From: Vulcanimicrobiota bacterium
Lineage (GTDB): Bacteria; Eremiobacterota; Eremiobacteria; Baltobacterales; Baltobacteraceae
Reading direction: 5' to 3'
NCBI GenBank assembly: GCA_030042755.1
Contig: JASHZC010000028.1
Span: 1-6,802 of the forward strand
DNA length: 6,802 nt
Below the pieces are notes generated by a model. The model was not told the origin of the DNA and did not search any database. It saw only the letters and a program-made list of their open reading frames with translations. How positions within the stretch are numbered: the stretch's first letter is position 1; each line of letters opens with the position of its first letter. The position numbers were made by a program, and so were the translations under genes. Below, one piece after another: positions 1-6,218 of this stretch.

Positions 1-1
1 A

Positions 2-112
2 ACCCAGACGATCACCGGGCGCTTTCGCGCCAACGTCGATCGCGGTTCCATGAAGGCACAGAACGTCATCATGGTCGCACCTCCTGGAGGCTGGCCGCAG
101 CATCCGCACTAA
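2..112 (+). CDS. 3' end of an unrecognised gene (partial)
   Basis: An open frame enters from the left edge and ends at TAA (110-112), giving 36 residues that finish in a Pro/Gly/His-rich tail (VAPPGGWPQHPH). Most codons end in G or C. The alternating hydrophobic and polar pattern suggests a beta-strand-rich C-terminus, but I do not recognise the family. It lies 12 bp upstream of the PEP mutase-family gene on the same strand, so the two could be co-transcribed. A caveat is that the opposite strand carries AGGAGG followed by ATG ATG at 72-67 and an open frame to the edge. That frame shares its wobble positions with this one, so GC3 cannot choose between them. The plus-strand reading is preferred only on its context. 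Confidence 0.4.
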   Translation, partial: TQTITGRFRANVDRGSMKAQNVIMVAPPGGWPQHPH

Positions 113-124
113 GTAGGTTGCGCT

Positions 125-904
125 ATGCGCAATCAAGCGGATAAAGCTCGGGCATTTCGAGCCCTGCACGAGCGCGATCGCGCGTTCGTGATTCCAAATC
201 CTTGGGACCTCGGATCGCTGCGGGTCCTCGAGCAGCTCGGTTTTGAGGCCATCGCTACGACGAGCGCCGGATTCGCGCGGTCCATTGGAAAGATCGACGG
301 CGAGGTCGGTCGCGATGAGATGATCGATCATTGCGGCATCCTCGCCGTCTCGACCGACCTTCCGGTGAGCGCCGACCTCGAGAATGGTTATGCCGACGAT
401 CCGGCGGGCGTTGCCGAAACGGTTCGCCTTGCCGCTGCCGCCGGGTTGGCAGGCTGTTCGATCGAAGATCTGCCACTACACCGCGTGGGCGAACCCTACG
501 AGATTTCGTTTGCTGCGCAGCGCGTACGTGCCGCAGCCGAAGCGGCGCACGCGTTGCCGTTTCCGTTCACTCTGACCGCACGAGCCGAAAACTACATCGC
601 GGGCCGGCCCGATCTCGCCGATACGATCGCTCGCCTTCAGGCCTTTGCGGAAGCCGGCGCCGACGTTCTCTACGCTCCGGGCCTGCGCACCAAAGAAGAA
701 ATCGCGACCGTCGTGCGCGCGGTAGACCGGCCAGTAAACGTCCTCGCCGGTTTGAGCGGCATGCAGTTAACTCTTGCCGAGCTCTCGGAGCTCGGCGTTC
801 GACGCGTCAGCATTGGCAGCGGTCTCGCTCGCGCAGCGTACGATGCAGCTCTACGTGCTGCAGAGGAAATCCGCGATCGCGGGACATTTACGTTGTTGTT
901 GTAG
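125..904 (+). CDS. Isocitrate lyase/PEP mutase-superfamily protein (COG2513-like)
   Basis: A 259-residue (beta/alpha)8-barrel enzyme of the PEP mutase/isocitrate lyase superfamily, whose members make or break C-C or P-C bonds next to a carboxylate using Mg2+. Visible landmarks are NPWDLGSLR (25-33), the TTSAGF substrate loop (45-50), the metal-site strand ADLENGY (83-89, in place of DxDxGYG), SIED (112-115) and TARAENY (151-157). The length suits the short PEP mutase-like subgroup. The KKCGH loop with catalytic Cys that marks isocitrate and methylisocitrate lyases is absent; the equivalent stretch after SIED reads LPLHRVGEPYE. It is therefore probably not a lyase of those types. Oxaloacetate decarboxylase-like or C-C hydrolase activity is possible, but the substrate is unknown. 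ATG at 125 follows a weak AGG-type ribosome site. It ends 2 bp from the convergent sixA gene. Confidence 0.85.
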   Translation: MRNQADKARAFRALHERDRAFVIPNPWDLGSLRVLEQLGFEAIATTSAGFARSIGKIDGEVGRDEMIDHCGILAVSTDLPVSADLENGYADDPAGVAETVRLAAAAGLAGCSIEDLPLHRVGEPYEISFAAQRVRAAAEAAHALPFPFTLTARAENYIAGRPDLADTIARLQAFAEAGADVLYAPGLRTKEEIATVVRAVDRPVNVLAGLSGMQLTLAELSELGVRRVSIGSGLARAAYDAALRAAEEIRDRGTFTLLL

Positions 905-906
905 CG

Positions 907-1386
907 TTATGCGTTCAACAGTTTTGGCGTAGCGAGCCACGCAAGCGTTCCGCGTAACGGCCGATCGTCGGTAAGCTCAACACATGCAAGGCCGCCTTTT
1001 TTGAAGTCGATCTCGCCGCCGCCGATGAGCGTGCCGATCGTGTGGCTCATCGATGGCTCGTGCCCAACAAACATGACGGCATCCGCATCGGAATGATCGT
1101 CCAGTACGTCGGCAAGGCGTGCGGGTGAGAAACCGGGGCCCACGCGTTCGTCTTCGACCAACGCGTCGCGCAAGTCGAGTTCTTTCACGACGATGGCAGC
1201 GGTTTGACGCGCCCGCACGAGCGGGCTTGTGATGACGATGTCCGGTTTGATCCGCAGATTCGCCATCGTCTTTGCTTCGGCGGCGATGCGTTTTGCGCCG
1301 GCAGACGTCAGTGGGCGGTCGAAGTCCGAGCCCTCCCACGTTTGCGGATCACCTGCCGGACCGTGTCGCAGAAAATAACAAAGCAT
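907..1386 (-). CDS. sixA: SixA-type phosphohistidine phosphatase (histidine phosphatase superfamily)
   Basis: A 159-residue cytoplasmic branch-1 histidine phosphatase. The catalytic RHG is at residues 7-9 (His8 being the phospho-acceptor), followed by DFDRPLTSAG (21-30), SPLVRARQTA (54-63) and the second catalytic motif VGHEPSM (107-113). The short length, the early RHG and the RPLT motif match SixA, which in E. coli removes phosphate from histidine in phosphotransfer proteins. The start at MLCYFLRHG is chosen because it puts RHG at the family's usual position; the frame stays open further upstream but only as overlap with mrp. An AGGTG Shine-Dalgarno site (1395-1391) overlaps the mrp stop codon and the intergenic gap is 7 bp, which indicates an operon and perhaps reinitiation. 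The substrate here is unknown; relatives also act on small phosphorylated compounds. Confidence 0.85.
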   Translation of the reverse strand: MLCYFLRHGPAGDPQTWEGSDFDRPLTSAGAKRIAAEAKTMANLRIKPDIVITSPLVRARQTAAIVVKELDLRDALVEDERVGPGFSPARLADVLDDHSDADAVMFVGHEPSMSHTIGTLIGGGEIDFKKGGLACVELTDDRPLRGTLAWLATPKLLNA

Positions 1387-1393
1387 CGCGCAC

Positions 1394-2500
1394 CTACACG
1401 AGCGAGATCGTTTCTTTCGGTTTGGGATGCGCCGCCAATGCTGCAAGGAGCGAATCGGCGAGCTGATCGCAGATGGGATCGTCGATCTCTTCGACGCGCC
1501 CTTCATCGGCGAGCGCGGCCTTGCGCGGATCGATCGCCATGCGCGCGAATACCGGCGCCGCCGCAAGCTCCGCCACGCGATCGGCGTACGACGGTCCAAA
1601 GACGTCGTAGCGTTTACCGGTGTCGGGAGCAACGAAATACGACATGTTCTCGACCACGCCCAGAATAGGTTTCTTCAGCTGATGCACGAGGTTTGCCGCC
1701 TTGCGCACGATCATCGTTGCAAGCGCTTGAGGCATGGTCACGAGCACGACGCCGTCGACCGAGAGCGATTGCAAGACGGTAAGCGGCGCGTCCGAGGTTC
1801 CCGGAGGAAGATCGATCAGCAGCACGTCCAGATCGCTCCACAGCACCTGCTCGTAGAACTGGCGTATGACTCCCGAAAGAATCGGACCTCGCCAGATCAT
1901 CGCAGTGTCTTCTTTGTCGGTAAGCAGATTCGAACTGACGACCTCGATCGCGCTACGCGTAACTGCGGGAACCATCAACGGCTGCGGATTCCCCTGCGGC
2001 GTTTTGGGCGCGTTCGGATCTGCTTCTATTGCAAGCGGCGTGTGCAAGCCGAAAAGCTTCGGGATCGACGGTCCGGTGACGTCGCCGTCCAGAATGCCCA
2101 CCGACAAGTGTTTGCGTCGTAGTCCAATCGCGGTGAGCGCCGTCACCAGCGACTTACCGACGCCGCCCTTTCCGGACATGATGGGGACGACGTGCTTGAT
2201 CTTCGCTCGCCCGGTAAACGCACCGGGTGCCCGGCGGGCCGGCATGCGATCTTCGTTGCGGATCAGGGGAACGAAACCCGAGAGGCGCGCCTGAGTCAGG
2301 GCGGCAACGATCGGTTCGGTCCGCAAGCCGTGCGCCTTCGCTCCCTGCTCGATCGTTTCGTATTTGCTGACGCTGCACCCGGAACAACCCAGGCCAAACT
2401 GCGTCAGAACGTCGGCGGCAATGGGCAGCGCGGCGACCAGCTCCTTGATGTTGCTCTGGGGTGTGATCTCGATCTCGATATGTGGCATCTCGACTCTCAT
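1394..2500 (-). CDS. mrp: Mrp/NBP35-type Fe-S carrier ATPase with N-terminal DUF1858 domain
   Basis: A 368-residue cytoplasmic P-loop ATPase of the Mrp/ApbC/NBP35 group, whose members bind and transfer Fe-S clusters to apo-proteins. Residues about 6-65 form a DUF1858-like domain with the cysteine motif GLGCSGC (36-42) and the ETIEQGAKAHG signature (48-58). The ATPase core has the deviant Walker A SGKGGVGKS (109-117), DGDVTGPS (138-145), LLIDLPPGTSD (227-237) and ENMSYF (284-289). Where many Mrp proteins have a CxxC just after ENMSYF, this one reads VAPDTGKRYD, so the C-terminal cluster ligands are absent and Cys39/Cys42 are the obvious candidates for metal binding. ATG at 2500 has GAGG four bases upstream; Met5 (2488) is an alternative start. 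It is the first gene of a leftward unit with sixA, and its start faces the DprA-like gene. Confidence 0.92.
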   Translation of the reverse strand: MRVEMPHIEIEITPQSNIKELVAALPIAADVLTQFGLGCSGCSVSKYETIEQGAKAHGLRTEPIVAALTQARLSGFVPLIRNEDRMPARRAPGAFTGRAKIKHVVPIMSGKGGVGKSLVTALTAIGLRRKHLSVGILDGDVTGPSIPKLFGLHTPLAIEADPNAPKTPQGNPQPLMVPAVTRSAIEVVSSNLLTDKEDTAMIWRGPILSGVIRQFYEQVLWSDLDVLLIDLPPGTSDAPLTVLQSLSVDGVVLVTMPQALATMIVRKAANLVHQLKKPILGVVENMSYFVAPDTGKRYDVFGPSYADRVAELAAAPVFARMAIDPRKAALADEGRVEEIDDPICDQLADSLLAALAAHPKPKETISLV

Positions 2501-2543
2501 TAAACCTCACCCGGGCCGGAGCCGCCTCCTACCCTAGGGGCTC
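2501..2543. promoter_or_regulatory. Short divergent intergenic region (mrp / dprA-like)
   Basis: Only 43 bp separate the mrp start from the TTG proposed for the opposite gene. The interval holds the mrp Shine-Dalgarno site (GAGG, 2508-2505), the palindrome CCCTAGGG (2532-2539) and a loose inverted repeat GAGCC/GGCTC (2519-2523 and 2539-2543). I see no convincing -35/-10 pair in either direction. Promoters may lie inside the flanking coding sequences. That this spacer serves both genes is inference from its position. Confidence 0.3.
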
Positions 2544-3016
2544 TTGGCGAAAAATGCCAAAGCAACGGCGGTGCTCTACGTCGAGGGGCAATTGCCGCAA
2601 GGCGGCATCGCGATCGTCGGTAGCCGAACGCCTCCCTTGGAGGCGGTCGACTTCGCTTACGAGCTTGCGCGGAGGTCCGGAGAGCCCGTAATCACGGTTT
2701 CGGGGAGACGTACCCGCCTGAACATTACGAACTGGAGCGGCAAATCGTAGCCGCCGGTGGTGCGGTTGCGACGGAATGCGAGCCCGGCACACCGGTTAGC
2801 GACGCCGCGCTCATTCACCGAGATTACTTACAAGCGCGGTACGCTCGCGCAATCGTCCTTGTCGCAAGCGAGCTTGAAGGCGGTGCGATGTATGCGCTCG
2901 ACGGACCGTGGACCGGTAACCAAGACGCTTTACGAAACGGCGCCGTCGCCTTGCCATTCGACGTCGAGCGCTCGCTAGAGATCATCTCTCACGCGGCGAA
3001 CGATGCAACCCCGTGA
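2544..3016 (+). pseudogene. DprA/Smf-like Rossmann-fold gene broken by internal deletion and frameshift
   Basis: Two fragments of one DprA-type (SLOG/Rossmann) protein lie in different frames. The first, from TTG 2544, encodes 50 family-like residues including VLYVEGQLP and AIVGSRTPP, ending at PVI (about 2693). It then runs into unrelated sequence and a TAG at 2748-2750. The second frame (about 2693-3016) starts HGFGETYPPEHYELE, matching the DprA segment G-G-x-x-x-YPPEH, and continues through CEPGTP and GNQDALRNGAV to TGA. The roughly 28 residues that normally lie between, holding SGxARGxD (a nucleic-acid or nucleotide-binding loop in DprA), are missing. The frames differ by an amount implying loss of a number of bases equal to 1 mod 3. 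The second fragment has no start codon before ATG 2888. The N-terminal domain of full-length DprA is also absent, though short Rossmann-only relatives exist. An assembly or sequencing deletion could give the same picture. Confidence 0.65.
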
Positions 3017-4284
3017 ACACGCTATCCTCAATCGAACGCGCCAGTGCGGTCCTCGCCGGCGGCTGCGACTCGCCGGTGCGCTCCGGATGGGCCGTTGGCG
3101 GCCCGATGTTCGTTCAATCGCGCGCAGAAGGTGCGTACGCCTACGACGAAAACGGGCGGCGCTATATCGATTACATCATGGCGTATGGACCGTTGCTCTT
3201 CGGACATACGCATCCGGCGCTGATCACCGGACTCGACGAAATTGCTAAAGACGGTTTTGTGTGGGGAACGACGCATCCGCAAGAGATACGCTTAGCCGAA
3301 CGGATTCGCGCGTATCTGCCGTCGATGCAGCGATTGCGTTTCGTTACGACGGGAACCGAAGCGATGATGAGCGCCATTCGCGTCGCCCGCGCCTTCACGA
3401 AACGATCGCTCATCCTGAAATTCGCCGGAAATTATCACGGCCACTTCGATCTCGCCTTGCTGGACGCGGGTGCGTCGGCGCACACGACGAATGCGCGCGC
3501 GAGCGGAATTCCGGACGGCGTCGTACGCGACGTCGCGGTGGCACGGTATAACGATCTCGCGAGTCTCGACGAGCAGCTGAAGGGACGCGAAGACGACCTC
3601 GCGGCGATCGTCGTGGAACCGATCGTGGGCAACATGGGCTACGTTCCGCCGATCCAGGGATTCTTGGAAGGTTTATTCGAGCGCACGCAGCGTTATGGAG
3701 CCCTGTTGATCTTCGACGAAGTCATCACATGGCTGCGTTTTGGTCTGCGCGGCGCGCAAGGCCGCACCGGAATTACACCCGACATGACAGCGGTAGGAAA
3801 GATCATGGGCGGCGGGACGCCGATCGCCGCCTTTGGAGGAAGAGAAGACGTCATGTCGGTGCTTGCACCCGTCGGTTCGACGTTCACCGGCGGAACGCAC
3901 GGTGGAAATCCGTTCTGCGTCGCGATGGCGCATCGCGTTCTCGACGTACTGGAAGCGCATCCGGAATACTACGACGAGATGCGCGCACGGGCGGAACGAT
4001 TAGCAAACGGCATCCGTGCGATCTTCGACGAGCGCGGTTTGCCGTACGCCGTGGTTCAGCACGAGTCCATCGTCGATTTCAAATTTCGTCCCGGGCGCGC
4101 AAACCGGAACTACGACGACGCGCATGCGGCTGACAAGGAAAAATACGCGTCATACTGGCGATCGATGCTCGATTGCGGAGTCTTATTGCCGCCGAGCCAA
4201 AACGAAGTCATGTTCGTTTCGGTGCAGCATTCGAACGCGGATATCGACCATACGCTCGAAGCAATAGGTCAAGCGCTCTTGTAA
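3013..4284 (+). CDS. hemL: Glutamate-1-semialdehyde 2,1-aminomutase-type class III PLP enzyme
   Basis: A 423-residue fold-type I PLP enzyme. HemL converts glutamate-1-semialdehyde to 5-aminolevulinate in C5-pathway tetrapyrrole synthesis. Landmarks are GGCDSPVRSG (16-25), YIDYIMAYGP (51-60), GTEAMMSAIRVAR (114-126), YHGHFD (141-146), VEPIVGNMGY (201-210), IFDEV (233-237) with the PLP-ring Asp235, and VGKIMGGGTP (261-270) with Schiff-base Lys263. The C-terminal NYDDAHAADKEKY and LLPPSQNE segments match HemL closely, as does the length. Several active-site stretches differ from textbook HemL: TTGTEA for NSGTEA, GASAHTTN for the GSG-T-G gate, and GTHGGNP for GTLSGNP. A HemL-like aminotransferase of other specificity is therefore possible. 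GTG 3013 overlaps the preceding TGA (GTGA) and has no clear Shine-Dalgarno site. No other haem gene is visible nearby. Confidence 0.75.
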   Translation: MNTLSSIERASAVLAGGCDSPVRSGWAVGGPMFVQSRAEGAYAYDENGRRYIDYIMAYGPLLFGHTHPALITGLDEIAKDGFVWGTTHPQEIRLAERIRAYLPSMQRLRFVTTGTEAMMSAIRVARAFTKRSLILKFAGNYHGHFDLALLDAGASAHTTNARASGIPDGVVRDVAVARYNDLASLDEQLKGREDDLAAIVVEPIVGNMGYVPPIQGFLEGLFERTQRYGALLIFDEVITWLRFGLRGAQGRTGITPDMTAVGKIMGGGTPIAAFGGREDVMSVLAPVGSTFTGGTHGGNPFCVAMAHRVLDVLEAHPEYYDEMRARAERLANGIRAIFDERGLPYAVVQHESIVDFKFRPGRANRNYDDAHAADKEKYASYWRSMLDCGVLLPPSQNEVMFVSVQHSNADIDHTLEAIGQALL

Positions 4285-4312
4285 GAAGAACGAGTAAGCG
4301 CCGGGACGTGAC

Positions 4313-4318
4313 GGGAGG
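4313..4318 (+). promoter_or_regulatory. Ribosome-binding site of the multicopper oxidase gene
   Basis: GGGAGG lies five bases upstream of ATG 4324. It is the strongest Shine-Dalgarno match on the plus strand ahead of any gene here and fixes the start. The gap to the hemL-type stop is 39 bp, so transcription from upstream is plausible, but translation of the oxidase would start independently. Confidence 0.75.
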
Positions 4319-4323
4319 ATTCC

Positions 4324-6213
4324 ATGAAGTACCTCCGTGTTATTGCTTTTGGCGCGTCCATGGCACTGTGCACGATCGTTTCTCCGCTTACCGCCGGCGG
4401 CTCTGCTGCTACGTTACCGGTGATCGCGGTCAATAATAATCGCGTCGCTGCCGGACAGTTAACTGGGCACGTGTTGCATCTTTCACTCGAGGCGCGGTGG
4501 GGTCGATGGTATCCGGAAGGGCCAAAGAACGTAGCGGTGCCGATTCAGGCCTTTGCAGAAGCCGGTAAATCGCCGCAGATCCCAGGCCCGCTCATACGCA
4601 TCCCGGTGGGAACGGTTGCAATCGTGCGCGTGCGCAATGCGATTGCCGGGACGCGATTGACCATGCACGGCTTGATGAATCGTCCCGCGCAAGTGGACCG
4701 GCCATTCGACCTCGCATTCGGTCAAACGCGCGAGGTTCGGTTTCGCGCAACGACTCCGGGAACGTACTACTACTGGGGTTCGACGACAGGGAAGCCGCTA
4801 GAAGCCCGCTACGCGACCGACTCGCAACTGAGCGGCGCCATCGTCGTCGATCCGCAGAACCCCGCGAAACGTACTCCCGATCGGATCTTCGTCATCGGCA
4901 TGTGGATCAACGTTCTAACTCCCAAAGGCCACCGAGATTTCGATTATGCGCTTGAGGTTATCAATGGCAGAACGTGGCCATATACGGAGCGGTTATCCTA
5001 CGCTGCGGGAACGACCGTTCGCTGGCGCCTGATCAACACGTCACCCGAGGGGCATCCGATGCACTTCCATGGATACTTCTTCCACGTTGATTCGCGCGGT
5101 GACGGTGTAGCGGACACGACCTATCTACCTGGGGATCGCGACGTTCGCGTGACCGAGCTCATCGAGCCCGGTCATACATTCGCAATGTCGTGGCGAGCGT
5201 CGCGCCCGGGAAACTGGCTCTTTCATTGTCACTTGTCCTACCATACGCTGGAACCGCTGCCACTTGCCGACATGGTCGCGGGAACGATGAAAGTCACGCC
5301 TTTGCAATACGAGAACGGGTACATACCTCACGCCGGGATGGGCGGACTGATTCTTGGGGTTACCGTGACGTCCAAGGATGGCATCGCTGCGCAACCGCCA
5401 CCAGCTCGCCGGCTGCAGCTGCTCGTAGAACCGGCTCCCGACAATGCGCCCGATGCACCGTCGTTCCGGTACGTACTTGATGACGGCGGGCGAACGATCG
5501 CGGAAGCCGGTGCGATCGGACCGCCGATCGTTTTGACACGCGGCGTACCCGTCGCCATTGACGTCACCAATCATCTTGCGGATGCGACGACCGTACACTG
5601 GCACGGCTTGGAACTACAAGATAGTTACTTCGACGGCGTCATGGACTTTAGTGGGGATGGCGATCGTCGAGCACCGATGATCGCGCCGGGGGAAACGTTC
5701 GAAGCGCGTATGACGCCGACGCGAGCGGGAACGTACATCTATCACACGCACATGCACGACATTTATCAGTTGCGCGGCGGCCTTGCCGGCCCGCTCATCG
5801 TGCTGAATCCGGGTGAGCGCTTCGATCCGGCGACGGATCACATCTACACAATGACGACGACGCACCGGCTGGCAGACGAGGATAAGGTTCTCATCAACGG
5901 CGTATTCCAACCCGATCCACTGGTCGTCGCTGCCGGCGTGAAACAACGCCTTCGTTTCATTAACATGACGACGTTCTGGACGAACGAGATGATTTCGCTC
6001 AGTTCTGGAAACCGCGTGCTGCAATGGCAACCGCTGGCGGTGGATGGTGCGGATCTTCCAACGGCGCGTCGCGCGTCGGAGGCGGCGGTCGATACGGTAA
6101 CGATTGGACAGACCCGCGATTATACGTTTACGCCCGCACGCGGGGACTTTCTCTTACAGATCTGGCCCGACCCCAGCGAGCCACCGGTAGCGATTCCGGT
6201 GCACGCGGTGTAA
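4324..6213 (+). CDS. Secreted four-cupredoxin-domain multicopper oxidase with central copper domains
   Basis: A 629-residue laccase-like oxidase predicted to couple one-electron substrate oxidation to O2 reduction outside the cytoplasm. The N-terminus looks like a Sec signal peptide (KYLR, a hydrophobic stretch to about residue 24, possible cleavage near SAA 27-29), with no twin arginine. Four cupredoxin-like domains are inferred at about 45-178, 205-325, 360-496 and 505-629. Domain 2 carries HPMHFHG (244-250) and HCHLSYH (301-307): type-1 ligands His244, Cys302, His307, probable axial Leu312, and trinuclear ligands His247, His249, His301, His303. Domain 3 carries HWHG (425-428) and HTH (474-476), supplying His425, His427, His474 and His476. 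Domain 1 has only LTMHG and YYWGS at the matching places, and domain 4 has none. Cys302 is the only cysteine after the signal region. Order and spacing differ from three-domain laccases; the substrate is unknown. Confidence 0.9.
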   Translation: MKYLRVIAFGASMALCTIVSPLTAGGSAATLPVIAVNNNRVAAGQLTGHVLHLSLEARWGRWYPEGPKNVAVPIQAFAEAGKSPQIPGPLIRIPVGTVAIVRVRNAIAGTRLTMHGLMNRPAQVDRPFDLAFGQTREVRFRATTPGTYYYWGSTTGKPLEARYATDSQLSGAIVVDPQNPAKRTPDRIFVIGMWINVLTPKGHRDFDYALEVINGRTWPYTERLSYAAGTTVRWRLINTSPEGHPMHFHGYFFHVDSRGDGVADTTYLPGDRDVRVTELIEPGHTFAMSWRASRPGNWLFHCHLSYHTLEPLPLADMVAGTMKVTPLQYENGYIPHAGMGGLILGVTVTSKDGIAAQPPPARRLQLLVEPAPDNAPDAPSFRYVLDDGGRTIAEAGAIGPPIVLTRGVPVAIDVTNHLADATTVHWHGLELQDSYFDGVMDFSGDGDRRAPMIAPGETFEARMTPTRAGTYIYHTHMHDIYQLRGGLAGPLIVLNPGERFDPATDHIYTMTTTHRLADEDKVLINGVFQPDPLVVAAGVKQRLRFINMTTFWTNEMISLSSGNRVLQWQPLAVDGADLPTARRASEAAVDTVTIGQTRDYTFTPARGDFLLQIWPDPSEPPVAIPVHAV

Positions 6214-6218
6214 GGGTG

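Noticed and set aside
331..957. Long Arg/Ser-rich plus-strand frame inside the PEP mutase-family gene
   Set aside because: Typical out-of-frame shadow of GC-rich coding DNA; the 125-904 frame carries all the family motifs.
907..1632. Longer sixA frame starting at 1632
   Set aside because: The extra 82 residues overlap mrp, are Arg-rich shadow sequence, and RHG belongs at the N-terminus in this family.
2660..2760. Programmed frameshift in the DprA-like gene
   Set aside because: No slippery heptamer with a downstream structure is evident, and a simple shift would not explain the missing SGxARG segment.
4324..4410. Lipoprotein signal at Cys16 of the oxidase
   Set aside because: The residues before Cys16 (MAL) do not fit a lipobox and the hydrophobic stretch continues past it.
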